From Takakia lepidozioides (lineage: Eukaryota; Streptophyta; Takakiopsida; Takakiales; Takakiaceae), in assembly GCA_030704615.1 (NCBI GenBank), contig CM060731.1, positions 68,678,756 to 68,742,755 of the forward strand: a stretch of 64,000 nt of DNA, given 5' to 3'. A program made the translations under genes and the position numbers. The notes beneath the pieces were generated by a model. The model was not told where the DNA came from. It did no database searches and worked only from the letters and a program-made list of their open reading frames with translations. Shown piece after piece: positions 12,906-24,280 of this stretch; the stretch's first letter is position 1, and the number at the start of each line of letters is the position of its first letter.

Positions 12906-13975
12906 TCGGCTGACCACACTTTGGAGCATCCAGAAGAACTCTGCTGCCATTTCCATAGGGGCCAATTATCCCGCTAACAGTTGCAGCAAATAACTTCGGC
13001 ATGCCGGATGCACATGCAGATCAACAGTCTTTTTTTTTGTACCTATTCCTTAGACCGCAGATGGGGTGGACGCTTTGAGTGCTGGCCATTTTAGCCGGCC
13101 TAGCGTATTCCTCAACTCCTGTCTGATATATTCAATGTAGATTGTCTCCTGTAGGAGCCCTGAGCCTGAGGTCGCGCTCCAATGTGACCCGCATTGCAGT
13201 GCTCCAGTGTACCATATCTTTTCTCTGCAATTCGTTGCAATTTCTCGCAAGATTCTCGGAACATGTTCTGGGCTGTGATGCAGCATCATTTTAATGTACT
13301 CGTCAAGTTTCTCAGTTCATCGAGTTGTACTGAAGTGAACAAGGCCTTCAAGACCCATGGCATGTGGACCAGTCAGATCTTTCAATACACATGTGTTTTC
13401 AAAATAAAAGCTTGCCTTTGCATCAAATCTCTTGGTGCTTCCTCAAATTTTGTTTGGAGACAGTTGATGAAACAACGTTGCAGATGTGATGGAAAGCGAA
13501 CTAAACATTGGAAATTTGGGCGATTTGGGCGATTTGCAGAACATGATGATGGAAATGCTTTGCCTTACCCCAGGGACAGGATGGGTGTCCGGGAAACCCA
13601 CAAAGTGATCCAGAATATGTAGGTATTGACAAGGTACCCATCTCCACAAGTGCCGATCACGACTATCATACTTGCCCAGCTCATCTTCAACAAGTTCGCC
13701 ACACTCCACACGACATGCATCAAAACCAACTCATCCACCACCAAATGCAAACCCCTTCGAGATTCAAAGTAGACAAAAAACTCCAAAGATTTCAGTGTTT
13801 TCGCAAAACTGGAGAATATACAGTGGTGACCGATGCATGAAGCTCAGTGCAGATCAAGGAGTTCCTCCAGTTCACAATCAACAAGCACATGGGACTCGAG
13901 CAGGAGACATGTTTTCTACAGTAAGAAAACTTGGAACGATCCGGAGGCCGCAGTCGGCACACTTGACATTACAGT
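12906..13975. other. intergenic between convergent genes
   Basis: Probable 3' UTRs of the pectate lyase (+) and the RNase-III-like gene (-). No convincing exon is seen. Open frames around 13670-13960 lack motifs. Confidence 0.4.
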
Positions 13976-14955
13976 TCACATCATCACAGAACCAGCTTGC
14001 TTATCAGGGGTATCGTTGTGCTTCCACTTCTTTACGGTCCAGTATGCCAAGTTAGCCGAGTTTGGGCCGTTGTCCAGAGCGATAGCACCAAAAATCGCAT
14101 TGAAAGCCCCCGATAGAACTTTCTCGTTGGGCATGTGCACGCTTTTGCTGATCATGATGAGTGACTCCAGTCCAAGGTCGAGCGCGTCATTGGCACAAGC
14201 TTTCGTGCTGGACGTATTTCTAAGGTGTTGATCCAGCTCGCCTTTCGTGATGTGCGGGTTCGCGAATATGAAGTGTGCAGCGACGGCCTGCTGCACCACT
14301 TTCGATCCCAGGAGATGCAAAACATCGTTGTTTGCTTCCGAGAAAGAGGAGTGCGTCAGAGCGTCCATGAGAAAATATGGGTGTTTGAACTTGTACCTGC
14401 CATAAACCTTGCAACAGCAGGCAATGAGAAAATTTAAGGGTACTTCCGCTGAGTTCACAATCATGTTCAGCGATCTCCGACTACCCCTCTCGGAGAAGTC
14501 TGGGAAGCTTGACAGATCGTGCGACTCTATTTCAGATCAAACGATTTCAGCAAATCTCTCGCTCTCATTCTGAATGCAGAATGAAGCAAATACTAGTGAT
14601 ATACTTGAGTTGGACACATAGTTCTGGACAATTTGACGACATTTACGAACCAGATCATCCAAGTGTGGTGAGGAGGTTGCAGAGAATTCGTAGCCAAGAT
14701 GCTCTTGCAGGGCGGCTAACTCTTTCTCTGAAGGTAGGTATGTTCCTTTCACTTCCATCGATATCGAGCTTGGCGCAGTCTGCAAATTCCAACATAAATC
14801 ACAGTAGTTTTGTGCAGCAGGAAGGATTTGATCGACTACATGTCCAGAGTAAAAAGATGAGGACCACGTAGCACCTGCTTAGGCATGGCGGCTCCTGCGA
14901 AAGCAAGCAGCATGGACGTCAAGGCGAGAATGAGGAGATAGCACTTCATCGCCAT
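13976..14955 (-). CDS. RNase III-like domain protein, NFD2 type, with signal peptide (3 exons, about 213 aa)
   Basis: Proposed exons (complement): 14875-14955, 14651-14779 and 13976-14407. All are phase 0. The 5' edge of exon 3 is uncertain because another acceptor lies nearby. Exon 1 encodes a signal peptide (MAMKCYLLILALTSMLLAFA). The rest is one RNase III fold: LQEHLGYEF, then YKFKHPYFLMDALTHSSFSE, a helix DVLHLLGSKVVQQAV, and FNAIFGAIALDNGP. The canonical ERLEFLGD catalytic motif is replaced by DVLHLLGSK, so the conserved catalytic aspartate is missing and nuclease activity is unlikely. Size, signal peptide and lost acidic residues match Arabidopsis NUCLEAR FUSION DEFECTIVE 2. A GTAAAG site near the C-terminus leaves open a further 3' exon. 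Confidence 0.75.
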
Positions 14956-15338
14956 GGCCCACTCTAAAGTCGAGCCTCGTTCGAAGCCTGTCCCCGGAAC
15001 AAGCGTTCGTAGATCCACAACAAGACAACAGCAGGGCAGTCCACAGACAGATTTGATCGTAAGGTTTCGACTGGAGAGAAAGTGATGTTTGAGGCAGAAA
15101 CACTTTAATGTGAGAGTAGGTACTTAGTGAAACTGGAAAATGATTCCTGAACTGCGACGAGAGGACGCAGAGATGGGCTTGGCTCTTCGTGCCGCTTAAA
15201 CAATTAGCTATGTACTGTCTTATCAAAGGTTATGCGACCCCTACTGATGATGGCACATGACGCACAAGTCTGTCGTGCAGATTCTTTGCTCGTACTGACA
15301 GAGAGGAGAGGAGAAAGCAAGGGCCATGCATGTGGTCG
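14956..15338. other. intergenic, upstream of RNase III-like gene
   Basis: 5' UTR and promoter of the minus-strand gene are expected here. No clear TATA box or other site was identified. Confidence 0.35.
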
Positions 15339-15553
15339 GCAAGCATTAGATGGGGGCCTGGAGTTGAATGCGAGGGAGCCGGTTCAGCCAGCGTGGACCC
15401 CCCGCCACCCCCGCCTCCATCGCCCGCACACCGCGCGGCTGCAGCCGCGCGGCACGCCCTCCCGTGCCTCATGTCCCGCTGCTAGGACATGAGACGTGCC
15501 CTCATGCATGACATCGCCCTCCATCCCCCATGCATGCCTTCATCCTCCTTATG
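15339..15553 (+). repeat. GC-rich dispersed repeat, copy 1 (inverted partner at 23.8 kb)
   Basis: From AAGCATTAGATGGGG to CATGCCTTCATCCTCC this stretch matches, in opposite orientation, the sequence at 23781-24033. It contains a perfect 22-base palindrome at 15431-15452 (CCGCGCGGCTG plus its reverse complement). It is unlike its surroundings in GC content. No terminal repeats or coding content are visible, so its class (MITE, SINE or promoter duplication) is unknown. Confidence 0.85.
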
Positions 15554-15953
15554 CTACATGGTATCCCAAGCATACATCATGCCCTCTTTCAAAAATCATT
15601 CTGACATCTGTTCAAATTTCAAATGGCAAATCTGAAGAAAGAATGGACTTTGGGATATATGCCACGTCGTCACATACACTGCTACCCTCATCGTGCATTT
15701 CCTCGTACAGCAGTTCTATCCATGCCTTCCAAACGCGTCCCCACCTTGGCACTCTGACCTTCCATATCAAATTGTGTTTGTACGTTGCCCACATATGTTG
15801 CATACCATTGTAAGTTGCAACCGTGTGGATGTCTGGCCCACCTGAAGAAGTTTGTGTTTGCATAGGGTACATTTTGTTGTTTGATGCATGAATTTCCATT
15901 GCAGCTATACATGCCCACAATCTGCCAGTAGAACAAAAGAGTAGGAGGTTTGT
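15554..15953. other. intergenic, one anonymous minus-strand frame
   Basis: A 102-codon minus-strand frame (15612-15920) has a coding-like composition (KVRVPRWGRVWKAWIELLYEEM). It could be a remnant of a retroelement polyprotein, but no diagnostic motif is present. Confidence 0.25.
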
Positions 15954-15969
15954 GTGAGGATAGGGCAGG

Positions 15970-16647
15970 GAAAGAAGATATGCGCAAACTCAGAAGAAGT
16001 TTGTTTTGAAAAGATCCCTAAGCGAGATGTGATCTCTTGGAATGCCATGATTGCAGGATTAGCTTGGCACGGACAAAGTGAAGAGGTTTTTCGTTACTTC
16101 CGAAGTATGCAACAAGAAGGCTTGAAGCCCAACAATGTCACCTTCATGAGCATCCTCAATGCATGTGTCAGCCCCGCGGTTGTGGAACAGGGCGAGCGGG
16201 TCCATGCCGAAATCAAGATAGCTGGATTTGAGTCAGATCTCCAAGTAAGCAATGGCGCTTTTGTCATCATGTATAACAAATGCAGGAGTATAGTGAATGC
16301 GCACCAAGTTTTTGACAATATGCATACACAAAAATGTGATTTCATGGACTGCGATGATTGCAGGACTAGCTGAGGAAGGGCATAGCGGAGAGGCAATTGA
16401 ATACTTTCAACGAATGCAACAAATACGCGTGAAGCCCAACAAGATCACCTTTATGATCATACTCAAAGCATGTGGCAGTCCAGCAGCTGTGGAAGAGGGC
16501 AAAAATCTCCATGCGAACATCATCAAGGCTGGATTTGAGTCAGATCTCCTTATGGGCACTGCCCTTGTCAGCATGTACTACAAGTGTGGGGATGTGGTGG
16601 GTGCAAGCCAAGTGTTTGACAAAATGCCTAGACAAGATGTGATCTGA
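15970..16647 (+). pseudogene. PPR (PLS-type) pseudogene fragment 1
   Basis: Translated PPR motifs (RDVISWNAMIAGLAWHG, NVISWTAMIAGLAEEG, DLLMGTALVSMYYKCGDVV) run through two frames that switch near 16300-16330, so there is at least one frameshift. The fragment starts inside a P motif and stops after an S motif at a TGA. No N-terminal targeting region and no E or DYW domain are present. It is most like the intact PPR gene at 58.6-61.2 kb, but more divergent than the second pseudogene. Confidence 0.85.
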
Positions 16648-16899
16648 TGGAAACTTCAAAACGCCCACAAGAATCTCCACAAGATTATCGACAAAAGAAG
16701 AGAAGTAAAAATTCCCACTACTGGCTACTAGATATAAGATCGATGCGGTGATAGGCATGCATGTATATGTATGTAGGTGGGTCACCAGATCGCAGTCAAG
16801 GGATGGATTAGTCTATGCAACTCATTCCCTAAACTTGGTGTCGATGTAACGACTGGTGTACACATCATGTTATCTACTTCATTTGGTCTAGCGCTGTGC

Positions 16900-16933
<34 letters not shown>

Positions 16934-17660
16934 TAATTCTATGGAAAGCGTGTCCCAATAACATCGGATAGTGGGAACTTCCATTTATGATTCAGAGGAG
17001 TTTCTATGCAGGCTAACCAATAGGCATAAAACAAGCCTTGTAGGAGTTCTCATATCTTCACATTAGGGGCACACGCTTGGTAAGTCTAGGCTATCTTCAT
17101 ATGGTTGCGACAAGAGCTGCATGGTGAATATACGACATCTTGTCTTCAATGGCTTAGAGTAGTAACGATTCGCTGTGCGTAGTGAATAAGCAGTTTACCA
17201 TTGCTATCAGTAGGTTCTTCTTCATTTTTGCAGGGCATCACGGTTGTCCGCTTCTATATGAAAGGTGCTTGTGGGTGGTGTAGCCTTCCGTGGTTGAAGC
17301 TATTGCTCTCAGCTACTCCATTGCTGGTTTGCACAGAAAAATTCAAGGTCACCAATCTTCAGTTATAAGCGCAGAAAGGAGGCTCTGTGGATTGAGGGTT
17401 GGTCGAACCGACCGACATGCTATAACACAGCGGCGGGCACAATCTGGTGATGGTTCTAATATCAGTGAACGCATTGGGAGTCCAGGCCGTGAATACAATG
17501 GGTATTATTTTCATGATCATTTAAGCTAGTTCCTACTCAAGGAGATAGAATTGCTACTATATTTGAGAATAAGTATTGTAGGAGCTTGGGATCATGTTTC
17601 AGTATAAAGTAAGTTTTGGATGTTTGAGTGATATAGGATCACAGGGTCGAATCATGCACA
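16648..17660. other. intergenic between PPR pseudogenes, with (GA)n
   Basis: Contains a perfect GA dinucleotide run at about 16903-16931. No gene was recognised elsewhere in the stretch. Confidence 0.5.
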
Positions 17661-17661
17661 A

Positions 17662-20600
17662 TTGTTTGAATTAGGCCCATCCACTGTGACCACCTCTTTT
17701 GAAAAAAGACCAGGAGATGGGGGCAACCCGAACTTTTCTGGCACGAGTGGGGATGTGAGGACAGTATGTAAGGGCGGACAACTGAACGAGGCACTGCACA
17801 TTTTGAGCCAACAAGGCATTTTGGCAGAGTCCAATGCTTACATCAGTCTCTTGCAGGAGTGCATCAAGATGAAAGGTCTAACAGAGGGAAAGCAGGTGCA
17901 TGCCAACATTGTCCAAAGTGGGCTTCCAGCCAAACATCTTTCTGTTGAGCACCCTTATCAACATGTATGCAAAGTGCGGGAGCATGAGGGATGCATGCCA
18001 GGTATTTGACAAAATGGCTGAACGAGATATGTTTACTTGGAATATAACGATAGCAGGATATGCCAAGCACAGGTGCAGTAGGGAGGCTTTTGAGAACTTT
18101 GAGCAAATGCAACGGAAATGGGTGATGTCAGACAAGGTCACATTCATTTGTGTTGTCAACGCATGTGCCAACCTAACAGCCCTGGATAAGGCCAAAGAGG
18201 TCCATGCTCACATCATCAAAGGTCAGATTGTGCCAGATTTTATTTTGCAATTGTTCAATAATATGGTTCAACGAAATGTAGTCTCATGGAATGCAATGAT
18301 CATAGGGTATGCTCAACATGGGTGTGGTAGAGAGGCTTTGGAGATCCATGAGGAAATGATATAGGAAGGGGTGATGCAGATAGGGTCACATTTACTTGCA
18401 TTCTCAATGCATGTGCCAGCCTGGCAGCCCTGTAAAAGGGGAAAATGGTCCATGTTGACATCATCAAAGCTGGGATTGGACCAGATATCATTCTGGAGAC
18501 TGCCTTGGCAAACATGTATGCCAAATGTGGGAGCTTGAAGACTGCACGGAAAATGTTTGACAAAATGGCTCAAAGAGATGTGGTCTCATGGAATGCCATG
18601 GTCTCAGGATATGCCCAGCATGGGTCTGGTAAGGCTGCTTTGGAGATGTATGAGCAAATGAGATGGGAAGGAGTGAAGCCTGACAAAGTCACATACATTT
18701 GTGCTCTCAATGCATGTGCCAGTCTAGCAGCCCTGGAAAAGGGCAAAGAGGTTCATGCTGGTGTTGATAAGGCCAGAATTCTTCCAGATATTATTCTAGA
18801 GAGCACCCTTGTTGATATGTATGCCAAATGTGGGAGTATGAATGATGCACGCCAAGTATTTAACAGTATGGCTAAGCGAAATGTGGTGTCAGGGAGTGCA
18901 ATGATACAAAATGCTCAACATGGATATGGTAGGGAGACATTTGAGATCTATGAGCAAATGATATGGGAAGGGGTGTTGCCTGATAGGGTCACATTCACTT
19001 GCATTCTCAATGCCTGTGCCAGTCTGGGAGACCTGGAAAAGGGCAAAGAGGTGCATGCTGACATCATGAAAGTTGGAATTAGGCTAGATTCCATTCTAGA
19101 GACTGCCCTGGTTAATATGTATGCCAAATGTGGGAGTATGAAGGATGCACGTCTAGTATTTGACAGTATGGCGCAAAGAGATGTGGTGTCATGGAACGCC
19201 ATGACCTCAGGATTTGCACAACATGGGTGTAGTAGCGAGGCCTTGGAGATCTATGAGCAAATGCTGCAGGAAGGAGTAGTTGCATTCTCAATGCATGTGC
19301 CAGCCTTGCAGCCTTGGAAAAGGGAATAGAGGTCCATGCTGACATCAGCAAGGTGGGCATTGTGGCAGATACCATCCTGGAGAATGCCCTTGTTGACATC
19401 TATGCGAAGTGTGGGAGCATAGCGGATGCACATCAAGTGTTTGACAGTATGGTTGAATGAAATGTAGTGTCGTGTAGTGCGATGATAGCCGGATATGCTC
19501 AGCATGGATGTGGTAGGGATGCGCAGGATTAGTTCAGCAAGGGCAATTCCAAAAGGCAACTGAATTCTGGCAGTGAATGCAACGAGAAGGCTTGAAGCCA
19601 AATGAAATCACCTATTTGAGCATCCTCAATTCATGTGCCAGCCCACTAGCCCTGGAACAGGGCAAGTGGCTTCATGCGGACATAGTTGAGGCTGGACTTG
19701 AGTCAGTTGGCCAAGTGGCCAATGCCCTTGTCAGCATATATTGCAAGTGCAAGGGTTTTCTGAATGCATGCAAAGTGTTTGACAAAATGTCCGAACGAGA
19801 CGTGTTCTCATGGAGTGTGATCATTTAAGGGTCATCACAACAAGGACGTGGTGCGCAAGCATTTGATTTCTATTGGCAAATGCAACAAGAAGGTGTAAGC
19901 CTGACCAGATCACTTTCATTAGTATCCTTAGTGCATGCTCCAAGTTAGCAGTCTTGCATGAAGGGAGGAAGGTCCGAGACCATGTGGTGATCAATTCTGG
20001 ATTTGAGTCAGATGTCTCAGTGGGTACTTCTCTTATTGCCATGTATGTCAAGTGCGGGAGTCTGGGGGATGCAAGACAAGTGTTTGACAAAATTATTGGA
20101 AAGAACACAGTGTCATGGAATGCTATGATCGTAGGATATGCCTAGCATGGTTTCGGTACTGAGGCCCTAAAACTCTTTGAAGGGATGCAACATGAAGCCT
20201 GGGTGAAACCGACCAACGTAACTCTTATTTGAATCCTCTCTGCATGCAGTCATGCGGGCCTACTAGATGAGGGCTGTCATTTCCCTTCTATGAATTAAGT
20301 TCGTGGTATCACACCAACAGAGTTAACTATGGCTGCATGGTTGACCTTCTTGGCCGTGTAGGGCCTTTGGATGAAGCAGAGGACTTTATCAGCAACATGA
20401 CAATCAACCCTAGTGCTCCAGTGTGGGGGGCTTGCTTGGCACCTGCAGAATCCATGGCCATGTGGCGCTAGCAGAACAAGCTGCACATCATATGTTCAAG
20501 TTAGAACTGGACAATGTTGCACTGTATGTGCTGCTTTCAAATGTCTATTCTATGGTTGGAAGATGGGGTGATGTAGCCAAGGTGAGAAAAGCAATGGAGG

Positions 20601-20689
20601 AGAGTGGTGTGAGAAAGAAGTCGGGGAAAAACTGGATTGAGGTTAATCATAGGGTACACACATTTGTTTCAAGGGTAGAGCTGTTTTAG
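17662..20689 (+). pseudogene. PPR (PLS/E-type) pseudogene 2, relative of the intact PPR gene
   Basis: The sequence follows the intact gene's layout: leader (GQLNEALHILSQQG against GQLKEALHILKGG), many P-L-S triplets, then an E-like region (ALYVLLSNVYSMVGRWGDV, VHTFVSRVELF). It is broken by frame changes near 17940, 18370, 19270-19330 and 19890, and between about 20150 and 20440. There are stop codons (for example 18361, 19456, 19826, 20143), and one triplet is shortened by about 55 bases near 18240. It ends before any DYW deaminase domain. Individual repeats such as VVSWNAMVSGYAQHG remain nearly intact, so the decay looks fairly recent. Confidence 0.92.
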
Positions 20690-22030
20690 ATACCCATCCT
20701 TATAGTAGGTGGGTGTACGATTGTCAACCCCCATTGTTCAATGTGGGAGGGAGAGACTCGTAATGGACTCAACTTTGACTTGTTGCACTGGCTCAACTGG
20801 CACATTAAATCTATTTTTTTGGCGGGATCATGCACCCATAAAAGGTTTTCAAGTGAATTATTTGACCAAAAGGTAGCATGTCTGGTTTTCCTCGCTTCCA
20901 CTGAGATATTATGCTTGTGTTCATGATATGCATACAATGTCTTTGTCACTACCTGAGGGAGCTACTTATGGAATTCCATCTTCATAAGGATGTGAAGATG
21001 CCTAAGAACAAAATACGTGGGGCTGTTCATGGCTTCAATTGGCATGCAATAGTCTCATGGACTGCTGCTCTAGGGCCTGCGATTGTCATCTGATAAAATC
21101 ATGGAATGGATGCATGCATGATTGCTTTTACATGCAAGTTGGAGAGCCACTACAACTTTGGGATGAATGAACCGTATATAATGTATATTGGGAATGAATG
21201 AAGATTAGAAGTAATCATACTATGAATGAAAACACACACAGAAAGTATGAGTGCATATGTGCATATAGTGCCTATACACTCATGTTGACTTGTGAATGTC
21301 GTATGCAGACTGTGCTCTTCATTTCCAAGATGAGTTGTCTAATAGAGTTGAAATATTGTTCGTTGCATCCCATGTTGCGTTTGCTGTTTGTTTTATAGGT
21401 TCATTGAAAGAACTTGCTGGAAATGATACGTGTCATGTAGAGCAATGCCTAGCCCGGAATTGGTTTTGATATGCCCAATACATGGGCAACGTACTATTTG
21501 CAGTAAGAATGAAGTAGTCGAAATCCAAGGTTCTGTTCTCTTCATAGCCATGGAATTAGACAGCCTGAATCTTGTCCCCTATCACTTAGAAGCTCTGCAC
21601 CACATTGTTGTTAAGCATGTTCAATAACTGGGGATGAGTATATGTATATGAGAGCTCAAGTACTCTGTAAATTCATTTCTCTCTTCAAAATCCACCTTGC
21701 TTGTTTCTGCTGTCGCATATCACGGGATGTTCCATCGTACCAAAGACTATGGTTTGTGGGTAAGGCAATAGATGCTAGATTAGTTGTGGAAATGTTGTTG
21801 GACAAAATTTATTGAACAGATAGGCCAAGAGAAGTATTCGTGTGCACTATGTAGATATCCTTTTTGAAGTCTCAGACACTTTCATTGCAGTCGGAAGGGG
21901 TGATGACCCACAAACAGAGGAAGAGTATTGGGGACATCCAAGCAGTAAACGTCACAACTCTCACCAGGCCGAGATCCCCTCCATGAAATTCCTATGCAAA
22001 ATTCACAACTTCATGTCTCACATGAGATAG
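20690..22030. other. intergenic, nothing recognised
   Basis: AT-richer DNA downstream of the PPR pseudogene. It may include its former 3' UTR. Confidence 0.4.
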
Positions 22031-22036
22031 TTGCAG

Positions 22037-22160
22037 GAAACGTGGGGAATATGTGGCCAGATTCCAGAATGCACTAGCAAACATTGGTGGGAATGGGTCA
22101 TGGATGACCACCATGCCAACAGCCAATGTCTTCAAGCAGTTTCAGGAAGCTCCCCTACAG
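22037..22160 (+). other. orphan exon candidate
   Basis: Flanked by TTGCAG and GTAAAT splice sites. The frame is open across the whole interval: one leading base, then 41 codons, including EYVARFQNALANIGGNGSW and VFKQFQEAPLQ. I do not recognise the protein and found no partner exon nearby, so it may be part of a decayed gene. Confidence 0.3.
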
Positions 22161-22679
22161 GTAAATCTCATCCCATTTTGGAGCCCCAAATGAGTACCAA
22201 ACCTACAACCAACATACATGTGACTGAAACCATCTGGCCCTACCTTGGGTTGGTTTGTTACTGGGGTTGAAGGGCCCAGGCATTGGCTTGATGAAAAAGA
22301 TCGTGCTTTGACCTCTTGTTGCCACTCATATTCTGGGCATGAGGCAAGTCATCATGCACTATCACTGAGGGTTCCAAACGCCACCAACGATGGCTCAAAG
22401 AGTTCAAAATGAGTTGGTATATAACATGGGATTTATAGTAGTTGGTAGGGTGCCTAATCAATGAGATGGAGTTCAGAGGAACACATTATGGAAATGGTGC
22501 ATATGGAGACACAAATCAATTGTATATTTAATTAAGAATGGGAGTGCACATAGTTTGTATGAACAGATCATTTGTTACCTCTGGGGTTGTCTTTCTTTTG
22601 CCAATGATTCACAGGAAGCTGAAGCAAGTGGCTAATACCTTCTGGCAGCTTTTTAAAAATTGCAGCCAGTTTTTCAGCT
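22161..22679. other. no gene recognised
   Basis: Lies between two orphan exon candidates on opposite strands. Nothing further could be identified. Confidence 0.35.
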
Positions 22680-22886
22680 TCACATGTTTGAATCATCTTC
22701 TATAACAGAGTTTTTCAGCATTGACGCACCAAGTTCATGGACCCTTGCCCTCGTGTAGGCCTCGCATATGAGGGACTCGTATTCATCAATATCATATGTC
22801 TCGCGGTATTCCCTCTGGTTCTCTATCATTTTGCTCTCCTTCATCGTGATTGTTGCGTTTGCCAACACTTGTAGCAGCGTGAAAAC
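22680..22886 (-). other. orphan 3' exon candidate, charged helical protein
   Basis: On the minus strand a TGTGTAG acceptor is followed by 68 codons and a stop. The sequence is charged and probably helical (TITMKESKMIENQREYRET, YDIDEYESLICEAYTRARV). It resembles a real C-terminal exon rather than chance, but I recognise no family and no upstream exon. Confidence 0.3.
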
Positions 22887-23780
22887 CTACACAGCCAATG
22901 CCTAGCATAAATCCTCAGCAAGGTATAAATGATGCGAACTGTAATTGCATGCATAGCTGCAACTGAACCCAACCCTAAACCTTGACAATGGTGTGCATGT
23001 CATTTATCCTAAACCCTAAACCCCAAAATATCATGAATGGACTGCAGATAATATGAAATATGGCAATATGGAGAGTGATCAAGGATCAGAGTAGTGATCT
23101 AAGTTGTTCAGGAAGGAAAACAAAACGATAGAACATATGTGCATGTCCCTGGAGTGAGCCATTGATTATGGAAAGTGATGCCCGAGGTCACCTTCTTGTA
23201 ATACAACATCAAAAATTGCAAAGTCAGCAGCTTTATGCCTTACCAGTCTCCCCAGGTCCCGAAAGTATCAACAAAATAACAAACTTTTCACCTCAGCTCC
23301 ATATGAAACCCACTCTTCACCTCAGCTACATGTAAAAGCTTGCATGAAGTGCCCAAAACTAGCAAAATAGGCCCACTTTTGCACTTTGCTAACTACTGTA
23401 GTGAGAAAATGAGACCTAAGTCATAATATGCAGATTTGTGAACCTATGCATTCAATACATGTGAAAGAACCAACAAAGAACGATTAGGTTTCGGATGCTC
23501 ATTGCAGAACTCACTCACCCGCAAAGTATAACCTGGAAGAAGAGTAGAATGAAAATCTGGAGAAGACAAGCACACAAAGTCGATCGTTTTTTGAGCGATA
23601 ATAAGGATCTGCACGCAAGAAACGTTTGGAGCGCAAGCATTGCAACCTCTGAACACGGCGACCACATCCTCCATCGTAGCAGGATTGCCCAATCGACGTG
23701 CATGACGGGACGCGGTACACCAACGCCAACAATAGCAACGAAAGCGAGAGCTGGTACGTGTATTCTCCAATGGCATGCCC
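22887..23780. other. intergenic, nothing recognised
   Basis: Short CCTAAACCCTAAACC-like stretches around 22972-23022 resemble interstitial telomere-type sequence, but only two to three units are present. Confidence 0.35.
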
Positions 23781-24033
23781 GGGGGAGGATGAAGGCATGT
23801 ATGGGGGATGGAGGGCGATGCCATGCATGAGGGCAGGATGGGAGGAGGGATGGGGGATGCGGGAGAGGGCACGTCCCATGTCCTCCAGCGGGACATGAGG
23901 CACGGGAGGGTGTGCCGCGCGGCAGCAGCCGCGCGGTGTGCGGGCGATGGAGGCTGGCGTGGGGTGGCGGGGGGTCCACGCTGGCTGAACCGGCTCCCTC
24001 GCATTCAACTCCAGGGCCCCATCTAATGCTTGG
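23781..24033 (-). repeat. GC-rich dispersed repeat, copy 2 (inverted)
   Basis: Reverse-orientation partner of 15339-15553. It shares the hairpin-forming core at 23915-23936; here the centre is GGCAGCAGCC, so the palindrome is imperfect. It carries about 40 extra bases of CCCATCC-rich sequence (plus-strand GGGATGG) near 23830-23870. Confidence 0.85.
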
Positions 24034-24280
24034 CCATGTGGTCTCGACTCCACCCATCAGCCACATTGGTCTCCAGGGTTGCTTCGGGAAGAGCAGAACC
24101 GCCCCTCTACTCAGTAGGTGCCGACAGATACCTAGAGGAATGATGACACAAATGTCTAAATCTGTACACAAAGATCTATGATTCGGTATCTGAATCATCA
24201 CAGAAGGTATGTCTTAACGAGTCACGACTTCTACTAATGACGTTGGTTGCCACTGAGCAATCGCACTAACCGACTCATGT

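Noticed and set aside
15970-20689. A functional multi-exon PPR gene using introns to skip the broken parts
   Set aside because: Frame changes and stops fall inside PPR motifs without splice sites around them, and PPR-DYW genes are normally intronless across the repeats.
22970-23025. Interstitial telomere array
   Set aside because: Only two or three CCCTAAA-like units are present, too few to separate from chance.
15339-24033. Idea that the inverted GC-rich repeats are terminal repeats of an autonomous transposon
   Set aside because: No transposase lies between them; only PPR pseudogenes and anonymous DNA. Kept as an unexplained inverted pair.
23444-24201. Minus-strand frames of 180-228 codons, Pro/Arg/His-rich
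   Set aside because: They run through the GC-rich repeat in several overlapping frames at once, which reflects composition and not coding.
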